This document shows positions 46,331-55,310 of a stretch of 64,000 nucleotides of DNA, one piece after another. This DNA comes from Alteromonas sp. CI.11.F.A3. Lineage in GTDB: Bacteria > Pseudomonadota > Gammaproteobacteria > Enterobacterales > Alteromonadaceae. Under the pieces are notes generated by a model. The model was given only the letters and a program-made list of their open reading frames with translations, was not told the origin of the DNA and did not search any database. Position 1 is the stretch's first letter; every line of letters starts with the position of its first letter. Made by a program: the position numbers and the translations under genes. Where the stretch lies: NCBI RefSeq assembly GCF_032925565.1, contig NZ_CP136708.1, positions 1,612,001-1,676,000 of the forward strand, given 5' to 3'.

Positions 46331-49300
46331 CTTTCTTTGATGCGAGCACATAATGCTGGCGCCACTGCGAATCAAGTACATAACCTTTAGCTTGCGCGTA
46401 ATGAATAAAGCTAGCAATCCAAACATTATTTACCTGATTAGTAGAGACATCGATGTAACTGTGCTGAAGATACAAAAACTCAAAAATTCTGGTCAGCTGT
46501 GGGCTTGGTTCTCCTAACCCTTCTTTTTGTGCATTTCGTGCAGCACGGGCCAGTTGATTTATTACTACCCGTTTTTTCACCTTTGAGTCGGATTGCATCA
46601 AATAATTAAGTGTCATGGGGTTGTCTTCCAAGATAGCACTAAAACCACTTCTAAGGTGCTTCATGTCTGGCTCAAAGCGTTGCTTACAATACTCTGTTAA
46701 AGAAGTGCGAATACGACACTCCTTTGATATAGCTGACTGAAATGCTAGGGAGTACTGGTTTAAATCTTGGTTTTCGAAAAAGGACTTTAAGCTTTGCAAA
46801 GTTAAGTAAGGAATAAACCAAGATTGCTCAGGATAATGCTCTAGTAGTAACTGTGAGTAATCTTCAGACAGGGGCAGACCGAGTTGGTCCATTTTTAAAA
46901 TAATGCGTTCAATATCCTTTTCTGAGCGCAACCGATTAAGTTGACTTATCGCTCGCAATTTATCCTGCTCTGTTGCTGCTGAAACAATATCGATAGTATG
47001 GGCGATGGAAAAATGACTAAACAAAGTCGAATTAAGGTAGGTGCTGACCCAGGAAGTTTTAGTTGGGTTTGATTCCGTCGTCGTTGTGGGCCCAAAAACG
47101 TTTTGTAAAACAAGTCTGTCAGGATGAAGCCTGAATACCAATTCATCATTTTCAGTCCGCTCAAGAATAGATTTTATCCTGCCAGGTTTTACGTCAAGTT
47201 TGGTTAACGTCACAACGCATTCGGCTTTGAGTACTGGTTCGTAAACGTTGGAACAGATCTGCGTTAATGGGGCTAGTGCTTTTCGGTACTTCAAAAATCC
47301 AATTGTTCTAATGACGGATGAGGTTAGGGCGTTCGGTGCGTGTTGATTCTGTTGGTTCTGGCGAAGAAATACCATGAGCGAAGCGCCTATTGTTGGGTCT
47401 TCGCTCGCGCTCAAAGCGTGAAGCGCACAAATTGTCTCAGATTCAGAGGGCGTTCTCAGTGCGCGGTGCAACAACTGAGACTTCAGTACTGGCTTATTTA
47501 ATGGAGCCACCTCTTCTTCCCAGAACCAGTAATTAAGGTTATCTGTTAGTTGGCAAAATTGCGGTTCTGGCAGTGAACGAATCAAATAATCCAAGTGTTC
47601 GACAAACAGATCACTTTCGGTTTTGCTGATTAACTCAATAAGCATGGCATAAAGTTCACCACGCTGCTGCGATGGCGGAAATCGCTGCATCTGGTTAAAT
47701 AACCAACTGATTAGTGTGATGACTTCCTGACTTCTCGCCTGCGAAGTTTTCACTGTTACAAATTTATCATGGTTTAATTGTCTGGCAAATGTCAGCAGTG
47801 AGCTAAGCGAGGGCTCAATTGTTTGCGATAGAGCGGGAATAAGTTCATTCACCGGTAAATCTATATACGCAAACAAATTGTAATGGCCGGCCTCAATTGA
47901 GTCAGTATGCATTCTTGTTTTTTTCGAGATAATGTCGATCTTACCTTGTGCCAAACTCAACTGATAAATGTTATTTAGTGATAAGTTTTCAAAAATATTT
48001 TTGTTATCAGGTCCTGTCACTTTAAGCGATACGTTAGAATCAAATTGACCTAGGCCGAAATGCACCCTGCGTTGGCTTGAAGACAGAAAGGGCTGAGGCT
48101 TCACTAATGTCTCGGTTGCTAACTGCGTGTTTGACTCAGTGTTTAAAGTAAATTCTACTAGATTGCAGAGGTTTATTGGCTGACAGTTGAAAGATATCCA
48201 GTTATTGTTGGTATGAGTGCGATTCATATACAGTGATAGCACACCATTATTGTTGTTTACGGCGTAATCAAGTTTCCCATCGTTGTCAAAATCAGCAGAC
48301 GCGATCCCTCTGGAGGAACGTTTTAGTGTGGGAAACTGGGAAAATAAAGTTGTCTCAAATCGTCCATTGGCTATCTGAAGTCTTCCGGAATTGACATTTC
48401 CTACAGGCACATAAGGGGTTTCAATATGGGGTTCAGCGTTGCCCTTTGCTATGATGAAGTCTTCACGGCCATCATTATTTAAATCTTCAACAATAGCCCC
48501 CCAAGATTGCACTGAAGCGTCCTTATCGGATGTTGCGAATAATTCCCAAGCTCTGTCCTTGTTTACTTGTTCACCTACCAGATGCAATTGAGTGCTTCCC
48601 CCTCCAAAGGGGATGAACAACAATGCAGTTTTATCTGCAACTTTTATAGAACTGAGTTGAACGTTGGGGGACTTCTTAAAACTCAATAGTTTGGTAAAGA
48701 GGTTACTTGACTGGTTATCGCCAAAATCCATAAAGTCTGAATTTGAACCTGAGCCGTTTGCAATATAGTAGCCGCCTGAAGCGGACCTATTTCCGGCAAC
48801 AATTTGTTTGGGTATGATACTTAAAGTTCGGTCATAACTTGATAGTTGCAGAGTTTCGAATAGAGGAGTGGATGTGTTGGCTTGGGAACCGCTATTCAGC
48901 AGAATTGCGTTTCTTAATCCATTGTAGTTTTCAGCATTAAATTGGGAATCGGTTTCATAACCGTATTCCTGATTCCCTATTTTTATGTCGTTCTCATAAT
49001 CTAGAAAGTTGGCGACGAGAATATCCTGCTTGCCATCTAGATTGTGATCCCAAATAGTAATAGACAGCGGCCAGTAAGGTTTTGGGATTTCACCTATTGT
49101 GGACTGACTAAAAGTTTTGCCATTTTTGTTAGTGAGCAAGATTAATTCGTTAGTTTTACCATAAACGAGGTCTGGATATCCATCGTCATTCAAATCGCCA
49201 ACAGCACAGCCATATCCACCAGGTAACTGCGCTTCTCCTGCTAAGGTGGTGACATCTGTAAAATACTGTCCGGCGATATTCTGATAAAGCTTGGAACCTG

Positions 49301-49655
49301 TCGGGTTGTTCCACCAATGTTTTTTTCCATATCGACGAGTAACGCCTTCGCCACCCACAACAAATACATCCTCATACCCATCTTGATTGAAATCTATGAC
49401 ACATACACCTGAACCCATTGCATCTTTGATACCGGATAGCTTTTCAGTGCGCTGAATATGTTTGAACATGATGCCCTTTATAAAGGCTGATTCTACAAAT
49501 TGAACAGGCGTTTGCTCAGTTTGAAAACTGATAGGATTTACTGACTTGGAGGTTGTCGAAAAAGTAAAATCAGAAATAAGATTTAGTGATAAACAGATAA
49601 CACTTATCAATCCAAAGGTAGTTAGTACTTTGATATTAAGAAGAGCTTTTTTCAC
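46308..49655 (-). CDS. Exported FG-GAP/ASPIC-UnbV and HEAT-like repeat protein
   Basis: An 1115-residue protein with an N-terminal signal or anchor helix (TTFGLISVICLSLNLI). Residues 80-480 carry FG-GAP/VCBS propeller repeats, with Ca2+ loops DFNQDGYEDVF, DLNDDGYPDLV, DHNLDGKQDIL, DLNNDGREDFI and DFDNDGKLDYA. An ASPIC/UnbV-like domain follows (RRVHFGLGQFDSNVSLKVTG, near residue 533). The C-terminal half is helical, with HEAT-like repeats (for example SVIRTIGFLKYRKALAPLTQ). It is expected at the cell surface or in the periplasm; no catalytic site is visible. It is convergent with the pentahaem cytochrome, sharing 23 bp. Confidence 0.82.
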   Translation of the reverse strand: MKKALLNIKVLTTFGLISVICLSLNLISDFTFSTTSKSVNPISFQTEQTPVQFVESAFIKGIMFKHIQRTEKLSGIKDAMGSGVCVIDFNQDGYEDVFVVGGEGVTRRYGKKHWWNNPTGSKLYQNIAGQYFTDVTTLAGEAQLPGGYGCAVGDLNDDGYPDLVYGKTNELILLTNKNGKTFSQSTIGEIPKPYWPLSITIWDHNLDGKQDILVANFLDYENDIKIGNQEYGYETDSQFNAENYNGLRNAILLNSGSQANTSTPLFETLQLSSYDRTLSIIPKQIVAGNRSASGGYYIANGSGSNSDFMDFGDNQSSNLFTKLLSFKKSPNVQLSSIKVADKTALLFIPFGGGSTQLHLVGEQVNKDRAWELFATSDKDASVQSWGAIVEDLNNDGREDFIIAKGNAEPHIETPYVPVGNVNSGRLQIANGRFETTLFSQFPTLKRSSRGIASADFDNDGKLDYAVNNNNGVLSLYMNRTHTNNNWISFNCQPINLCNLVEFTLNTESNTQLATETLVKPQPFLSSSQRRVHFGLGQFDSNVSLKVTGPDNKNIFENLSLNNIYQLSLAQGKIDIISKKTRMHTDSIEAGHYNLFAYIDLPVNELIPALSQTIEPSLSSLLTFARQLNHDKFVTVKTSQARSQEVITLISWLFNQMQRFPPSQQRGELYAMLIELISKTESDLFVEHLDYLIRSLPEPQFCQLTDNLNYWFWEEEVAPLNKPVLKSQLLHRALRTPSESETICALHALSASEDPTIGASLMVFLRQNQQNQHAPNALTSSVIRTIGFLKYRKALAPLTQICSNVYEPVLKAECVVTLTKLDVKPGRIKSILERTENDELVFRLHPDRLVLQNVFGPTTTTESNPTKTSWVSTYLNSTLFSHFSIAHTIDIVSAATEQDKLRAISQLNRLRSEKDIERIILKMDQLGLPLSEDYSQLLLEHYPEQSWFIPYLTLQSLKSFFENQDLNQYSLAFQSAISKECRIRTSLTEYCKQRFEPDMKHLRSGFSAILEDNPMTLNYLMQSDSKVKKRVVINQLARAARNAQKEGLGEPSPQLTRIFEFLYLQHSYIDVSTNQVNNVWIASFIHYAQAKGYVLDSQWRQHYVLASKKATDSLVP

Positions 49656-49714
49656 AACAGTCCTTGTTTTTCAATAAACTGTAACACTACGGGGAAGATG
49701 CCTTTAACGAAAGT

Positions 49715-49757
49715 CTATTCTGTTCACAGAATAGCAACAAGAAAAAGAATATTCTTT
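49715..49757. promoter_or_regulatory. Two dyads in the divergent promoter region
   Basis: CTATTCTG-TTCA-CAGAATAG (49715-49734) is a perfect 8-bp inverted repeat. AAAGAATATTCTTT (49744-49757) is a perfect 14-bp palindrome just beside it. Neither has a T tract. They lie 59-102 bp upstream of the FG-GAP gene and 180-222 bp before the PEP-CTERM gene, so they could be operators for either. Confidence 0.45.
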
Positions 49758-49936
49758 ACTTGAAAAAGTGACAAGTGTAATATTTACTCGCTGGTGTGAA
49801 AAATATACAACTTGTAGTGCTTTATTCATATTTCGATGATTTGCACTTGGTCTTAAGGTTGATGAAATACGACCCCGTGGGTTCAGGCAGGGCGTAATTT
49901 GTACGGAAAAAATAATAACAGAATGGATGCGGTTTT

Positions 49937-50593
49937 ATGAAAAGCAGTAAAGTAACTAAAGCCTGTATTGTGCTTTTATGTCTTGTGCAATCTCTCTTTT
50001 TTAGTGCGGCAGCACTAGCGACCCTAATTAATAATGGTGATTTCTCATCAGGATTGAATGACTGGAGCGACGCGAGTTTCACTGGTTCAGTGACAGAGAA
50101 TGGCGGTCAAGCTATTTTATCATCAGGTGATAATACTGACCCGTTTGCAGCCGTCCTAATACAAGGTGATGATGGAAGCTTCCTTTTTGATTCTCCCATC
50201 ATGGTTGATCCTAATGTGTCAATGTTAAGTGTCGACACGGCGCTACTAAGTATGCTTTTTGATCCAACAGAGCAAGGCGGCTCAGCTTTTAGTGACACGC
50301 TTTTTTTGGCAATTTATGATGCGGCTGACTACACCCTTGATGCTACGTTTGAAATTCCTGCACTTGGGAATGTAGCTGAAACCTTCTTATTTGATATGAG
50401 TGATTGGTTAGGCCGAGGAATTGCCATCTCATTTGAACTTGCCGATGAAGATGATGGTTTTAATCTTTCCTACTCAGTAGACAATGTCCTCTTTACTTAC
50501 AACAACACACCGGTGCCTGTGCCGGAACCAGCGTCCTTCATTATGTTACTCGTTGGTCTCACGCTGTTAGCACGTTGTCGCAAGTCTGCGTAA
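49937..50593 (+). CDS. Second PEP-CTERM sorting-domain protein
   Basis: A 218-residue exported protein. It has a signal peptide (residues 1-30, ending SAAALATL), a beta-rich middle beginning INNGDFSSGLNDWSDASFTG (like carbohydrate-binding or choice-of-anchor domains), and the C-terminal signal VPVPEPASFIMLLVGLTLLA followed by RCRKSA. Here the canonical VPEP is present. It lies about 39 kb from the exosortase-associated genes. No sigma-54 site like that of the other PEP-CTERM gene was found. A large Ig-like protein gene starts 91 bp downstream and may be cotranscribed. Confidence 0.85.
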   Translation: MKSSKVTKACIVLLCLVQSLFFSAAALATLINNGDFSSGLNDWSDASFTGSVTENGGQAILSSGDNTDPFAAVLIQGDDGSFLFDSPIMVDPNVSMLSVDTALLSMLFDPTEQGGSAFSDTLFLAIYDAADYTLDATFEIPALGNVAETFLFDMSDWLGRGIAISFELADEDDGFNLSYSVDNVLFTYNNTPVPVPEPASFIMLLVGLTLLARCRKSA

Positions 50594-50642
50594 ACAAAAA
50601 TCAAAAATTATAGGGGCTAATCAGGTCCTTTTTAGGGAAGAC

Positions 50643-50666
50643 GCTCGTTCTTTTAAAAGATCGAGC
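50643..50666 (+). repeat. 24-bp inverted repeat in the leader of the 1155-residue protein gene
   Basis: GCTCG-T-TCTTTT/AAAAGA-T-CGAGC is symmetrical over 24 bp except for one T-T pair. It lies just before the ribosome-binding AGGGAG and the TTG start at 50685. It could be an operator or an RNA hairpin that limits translation. Confidence 0.5.
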
Positions 50667-50684
50667 TATCAGGGAGATAAAAGT

Positions 50685-53600
50685 TTGAACACGGTTAAGT
50701 CACTACTTTTCATATTCGTTTGTTCGGTTGCTGCTTTACTCGTGAACGTAGGTAAGGCAAATGCGCAAACAAATTCAGATGGTTGGGTAAAAGATACAAA
50801 TATAGAAGTAAGCTGGAATAATCCAACACGTAGTAGGCGCTCACCCGATGCTACCGTTACGGCACAAATCACAAACAATGGTGATGAACCGATAAACGGC
50901 CCGGTCCGCTTTGTTATCGAATCGCTTACGCCAGCTACTATAACGGTTGGCAATGCTGACGGCGAGTTAGGCGAACTGGACTATGTTGTAGCACTTCCTC
51001 AAAACCAGATACTAGAACCCGGTCAAAGTCTGACGGTTGGTCCCATCACTATTGTTGGTGGGCGCAACAGTTTCGATATCAGTGGCTCTGCCTATGTTCA
51101 GGTATCATTAGAGCCTGTGGCACTGGAAGTGGATATCCTTTCACCCACCACGTTATCCACCTTTGGAAGTTCGCCAGTAACTGTTACGGGTACTATTAAT
51201 CAGGAAAATGCGGAATTAACATTAAATGGTGCAGTAATTGCGCATGATGGCAAACAATTTAGTGCCAATGTTGAACTAGGCGAAGGATTTAACACCGTCG
51301 TAGCACGAGCGACCAATGCAAGTGGTGAGCAAACAACCGATTCTATTTCTGTATCACTGGACTTAACCCCTCCTTACATAACAATCGAATCTCATACAGA
51401 AGCACAAGAAGTCTACAGTGACAAAATAACTGTAACAGGCCTGGTTAATGATATTGTGCGCGGGACCGTCTCTGAAGAACAGGCAACGGTTGAAGTTAAT
51501 GGCATTAAAGCGACCGTGAGTAACCGTAGCTATGCCGCAACGGACGTGTCCTTAAACGAGGGCGAAAATGTTATTACGGTTACCGCTATTGATGAATCTG
51601 GCAACAGCGCATCTATTTCCCAAAAAGTTATCTACAAAATTGCAACAGATAAACGCTTAGTATTGGTAAGTGGCCAAAACCAAACTGCACAAATCGGCAA
51701 TAAACTACCTGAACAACTAATTGTAAAATTGCTTGATGGCTCTGATGCGCCAATCGCAGATGCAATTGTTGTTTTCAGGGTAACGCAAGGTGCTGGAATT
51801 GTTGGCAGCACGCCAGAAACATCTGGCCGAGCAATCATTGCGACGACTGACGCTGAAGGTATGGCGCGCACTGAATTTCAGGTGGGCTACCGCACAGGTG
51901 TCGCTAACCATAAGGTTCGCGCTAAAGTCGTGGGGGTTGAAAACGAGGTTATCTTTCCTGCGTCAGCAACCAGTGTAACGGGCGACAAAATCAGCGTTAA
52001 CTCAGGTAATAATCAGCGTGGTGTTGCAGGACAAACCTTACCAGCTCCATTTGTTGTTGCAGTAACAGATAGTGGTGCCAATGTAGTGCAAGGAGCACGT
52101 GTACGCTTTGATGTGATTAAAGGCGACGGTGTTTTCCAAAATGAAGAAAGTAGCTATGAAACCTCGACCGACAGCGACGGACGAGCCTCGGCGCAACTCG
52201 TTTTAGGTCCACTTACGGGCATAGATGCCCAGCGTGTTGAAGCTGTATTGATTGACTCGCCTGAGGGTATTGATTTATTGGCAGGTTTCTCTGCGACGGC
52301 ATTTGTACCAGCAGACGCCGGAATCACTAGCGTAAGTGGTGTTGTACTGGACAATCAAGACAAACCTTTGCCCGGGGTGACGGTGCGTATAGAAGGCACA
52401 GACAGGACCGCATTTACAGATCAACAAGGTCAGTTTACTGTTAGTCAAGCGCCAGTAGGACCGGTTCATTTAATCGTGGATGGCTCAACCACGACTGCTT
52501 TTGGTGAGTACCCGACGTTAAGCTATCATATTGTAACCGTGTCAGGTGTGGACAACCCACTTTCTGGCCCGATCTACATGGTCAAACTAGACACAGATAA
52601 CGGTGTGTATGCGGGTAAAGAAGACGTAGTACTTACTCTTGATAACTTCCCAGGATTTAAACTGGAAATCGCAAAAGATTCAGTGACATTCCCAGACGGT
52701 TCGCGTGAAGGGATTGTTTCAGTCACACCTGTAAACGCTTCAAAAGTACCAATGGCGCCGCCCAATGGTATGCAACCTCAATTCATCGTAACAATCCAGC
52801 CAGTTGGCGCGACCTTCTCTCCTGCTGCGAAATTAACGCTACCTAATGTAGATGGCCATGCGCCAGGTGCACAGGTTGAAATGTATTCTTTTGATCACGA
52901 CCTAGAAGAGTTCGTGGCAATAGGTTTAGGTACAGTTTCGGAAGATGGTTCAGTTGTTTCATCCAATCCTGGTGTTGGTGTCGTGAAAGCAGGCTGGCAC
53001 TGTGGTTCACAGCCGGGCGGTTCAGGTACAGCCCACAACTGTCCAGAGTGTCAGAAGTGTCAAGGCAGTTCATGTGTAAGAGATCCGGGACAGGATAGTA
53101 AACCTCGTTCTCAGCAGACACCAGAAGATTGTAAAACAAAATTGTGTAAGGGCTCTAAAGCAAATCCGGGCGACATTCCGGTAAGTGCAGATGTGAAATA
53201 CGATTGTAAAAAGCCAGGATGCGATGGGGAAAATCCAATTTTTGATGTTCCAGACGATGGAGATATATCTGAAGACGACAAAAAGTGCGGGATGTGCTCT
53301 GGCGGAGAAAAAGTGCCAGATGAAAGTAAGAATAAACAGGAATGTGGTGACGGCTCCGATGCTAAAGAGTGTTACACCTGTAAAGATGGAAGTTGTGGAA
53401 ACCATTGCGAAGCAAGTAATGCAAAAACAACAAAGTCCATTGAGGTAAAAGGCGATCACCCTTTGTTAAAAAAACTTGATGTTTTAAGCAATGGGATGCC
53501 GTACGCAAAGCTTGAAGTCAAAGGTTCATTTGCATTAAACGAAGAAAGTGGTGAAAAGTGCTGCAAAGATTGCTCAATTGGCAAAGACCCGAAACCATAC

Positions 53601-54152
53601 ACTAAAACTGAATTAAAGGGCTCAGGTTCACTGGAAGGGACCTTTATTGTTCCGGGACTAGGTCTATTGTACCAGCTGCCAATCAAAACCTATGGCCCAG
53701 TTAAACTAGGTGGTGAGGTTGAGTTTGGGCCTGGTGTGAAAGGTAATTTAGGTGTTTCTGCATCTGGTTCAACAGAAGTATCAGAGTGTGACCCAGAAAC
53801 GTGCGGTTTATTGACGATAGGAGTCTCAGGGTCGCTAACTTTAGGTGTTTTTGCAAAGGTCAAGGGCGATGTCAAATACTGTAATGTTTTTAATGAAAAA
53901 GACTGTGACAAATTAATTGAAGGTGAAGCTGAAGCTTCATCAACAATTAATGCTGGTGTTTCTTTCGATTACAAAGATTATGAAGGTGACAATTGCACCA
54001 GCTCTGATTGTTATAGCTATAGCTATGGCAAAGCGGAATTTAAAGCAAATGCTCAGTATAAAGTTGAAGTAGGTGGGTTGTATAAATATCAATATCAAAA
54101 CGAAGTTTCAGTAACGTTTGGTGAGGCTGGTTCAGGAGGTACGTGTGGGTAA
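50685..54152 (+). CDS. Large exported Ig-like / carboxypeptidase-regulatory / Cys-rich protein
   Basis: An 1155-residue protein starting at TTG 50685, eight bases after AGGGAG. There is a signal peptide (residues 1-28, ending GKANAQ). Domains in order: an uncharacterised beta domain to about 145; two Ig-like domains to about 315; two invasin-like Big_1 domains (about 320-530, each beginning with a SGNNQ- or SGQNQ-type motif); a carboxypeptidase-regulatory-like domain (GVVLDNQDKPLPGVTVRIEG, about 545-630); a ZU5-like region; then GVGVVKAGWHCGSQPGG near residue 770. That N-terminal order is common in large RHS/YD-repeat proteins, but no RHS repeats follow. Instead there is a Cys-rich stretch (about 785-910) with many CxxC pairs and a Gly-rich beta region with further Cys. 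The surface location is likely; the function is unknown. Confidence 0.8.
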   Translation: MNTVKSLLFIFVCSVAALLVNVGKANAQTNSDGWVKDTNIEVSWNNPTRSRRSPDATVTAQITNNGDEPINGPVRFVIESLTPATITVGNADGELGELDYVVALPQNQILEPGQSLTVGPITIVGGRNSFDISGSAYVQVSLEPVALEVDILSPTTLSTFGSSPVTVTGTINQENAELTLNGAVIAHDGKQFSANVELGEGFNTVVARATNASGEQTTDSISVSLDLTPPYITIESHTEAQEVYSDKITVTGLVNDIVRGTVSEEQATVEVNGIKATVSNRSYAATDVSLNEGENVITVTAIDESGNSASISQKVIYKIATDKRLVLVSGQNQTAQIGNKLPEQLIVKLLDGSDAPIADAIVVFRVTQGAGIVGSTPETSGRAIIATTDAEGMARTEFQVGYRTGVANHKVRAKVVGVENEVIFPASATSVTGDKISVNSGNNQRGVAGQTLPAPFVVAVTDSGANVVQGARVRFDVIKGDGVFQNEESSYETSTDSDGRASAQLVLGPLTGIDAQRVEAVLIDSPEGIDLLAGFSATAFVPADAGITSVSGVVLDNQDKPLPGVTVRIEGTDRTAFTDQQGQFTVSQAPVGPVHLIVDGSTTTAFGEYPTLSYHIVTVSGVDNPLSGPIYMVKLDTDNGVYAGKEDVVLTLDNFPGFKLEIAKDSVTFPDGSREGIVSVTPVNASKVPMAPPNGMQPQFIVTIQPVGATFSPAAKLTLPNVDGHAPGAQVEMYSFDHDLEEFVAIGLGTVSEDGSVVSSNPGVGVVKAGWHCGSQPGGSGTAHNCPECQKCQGSSCVRDPGQDSKPRSQQTPEDCKTKLCKGSKANPGDIPVSADVKYDCKKPGCDGENPIFDVPDDGDISEDDKKCGMCSGGEKVPDESKNKQECGDGSDAKECYTCKDGSCGNHCEASNAKTTKSIEVKGDHPLLKKLDVLSNGMPYAKLEVKGSFALNEESGEKCCKDCSIGKDPKPYTKTELKGSGSLEGTFIVPGLGLLYQLPIKTYGPVKLGGEVEFGPGVKGNLGVSASGSTEVSECDPETCGLLTIGVSGSLTLGVFAKVKGDVKYCNVFNEKDCDKLIEGEAEASSTINAGVSFDYKDYEGDNCTSSDCYSYSYGKAEFKANAQYKVEVGGLYKYQYQNEVSVTFGEAGSGGTCG

Positions 54153-55308
54153 CACGAGAATTTTTAAAACTTTATTTTTTTATATTTTTTTAAGCTCATA
54201 TTCAATTGATGCATTAGCTGAGCAAAAGAGAACCTCATTTATTTTGGCTGAATCACCCAGTGGTGAGGTTTCAGTTGCTGGTAGCATTGTTATAGATAAT
54301 TTGTTTCATAAAACTCAACTGTCGTTGAATGAGAGCGATACTAAAAACAGTATTCAAACCTTATCTAGGTATTACACACTTGCGAAGGAAAACGACAAGG
54401 CGAAGTTGCGAAAGTTGTCGTACGTCAAAGATGGTACCTATTCTTGGATGAGTAGAGAACTGAATAGTATTCCTGATAAATTCGAGGGCTTTGCTAAGTT
54501 GCGAAAAGCTGATGCCACTCACAAATTGTTCTGGGGTGATTACGAACTTTTTATTGTTGATTGGTTCACCGAAGCTCCTCAGAAAGTTATGAGCTGGTAC
54601 GAGGCGGTTATATGTGCAGAAAATAGCCAATGCCATATCAGCAATTTATTGCTTAATGGGAAAACTTCGAGCTCTATCTTCTCCGGTGTGCTTACAGACG
54701 TTTACGTTAAGCCACTAAAAAAAGTGCCAACCTTGCCATACTCTGTAAGCTATCTACCTAAACCATTTAGTGGTTCTAATCAAAATGCGCTCGTTTTTAA
54801 TTTTGAAGTTGAGTGGTTAAACAAGCCATTGGAATTTAAGGTGGATGAGAAAAGTAAACTTCAAGATAAGAATGTTCAGTTCGTACATTTAGAGTCATTT
54901 CTGAGAGAACTTTGGTCTGTGCGCGGGAATACAGTAAAAAGAATAGTTAAAGAAAAGGCATATAAAACGTCTTTAGATGCGCATTGGCTCGACTTTTCTA
55001 CGAGAAATCTTATTCCTGTGATAAATCCTGGTTCGGGGTTTAGTCTAAGTAACTACACGCCTGTTGCTTATTTGGACAGGTTGTCCAAAATTGATGAAGT
55101 GAAAGTTGAGGGTGTACTTCATGCTACAAATGAAATGTACGTCGTCATGACAGCTTCGTTACTAAATCAACAGCAGTTAGTTATTATTACTTTGGACCGA
55201 AAAACAAAAAAACTAAAACAGACACCAAACAACTTTAAACTTCAAGAGATTGTTAATACTCCAGAGTTCTATAGAAAAATGGCTTCTATTGTCAATAAGA
55301 GAGCTTAA
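54145..55308 (+). CDS. Exported protein of unknown function
   Basis: About 387 residues from GTG 54145, chosen because AGGAGG ends five bases before it; the frame extends 27 bp further upstream, inside the previous gene. The start lies 8 bp before the stop of the upstream gene, so translation is probably coupled. The N-terminus (TRIFKTLFFYIFLSSYSIDALA) is a signal peptide. The rest is mixed alpha/beta, Lys- and Ser-rich, with no motif I recognise. The DNA is more AT-rich than that of the upstream gene. A partner role for the Ig-like/Cys-rich protein is likely from the overlap. Confidence 0.7.
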   Translation: MGNTRIFKTLFFYIFLSSYSIDALAEQKRTSFILAESPSGEVSVAGSIVIDNLFHKTQLSLNESDTKNSIQTLSRYYTLAKENDKAKLRKLSYVKDGTYSWMSRELNSIPDKFEGFAKLRKADATHKLFWGDYELFIVDWFTEAPQKVMSWYEAVICAENSQCHISNLLLNGKTSSSIFSGVLTDVYVKPLKKVPTLPYSVSYLPKPFSGSNQNALVFNFEVEWLNKPLEFKVDEKSKLQDKNVQFVHLESFLRELWSVRGNTVKRIVKEKAYKTSLDAHWLDFSTRNLIPVINPGSGFSLSNYTPVAYLDRLSKIDEVKVEGVLHATNEMYVVMTASLLNQQQLVIITLDRKTKKLKQTPNNFKLQEIVNTPEFYRKMASIVNKRA

Positions 55309-55310
55309 AT

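Noticed and set aside
52843..53459. Overlapping minus-strand frames of 98 and 129 codons opposite the Cys-rich region
   Set aside because: They have no ribosome sites and arise from the codon bias of the plus-strand gene.
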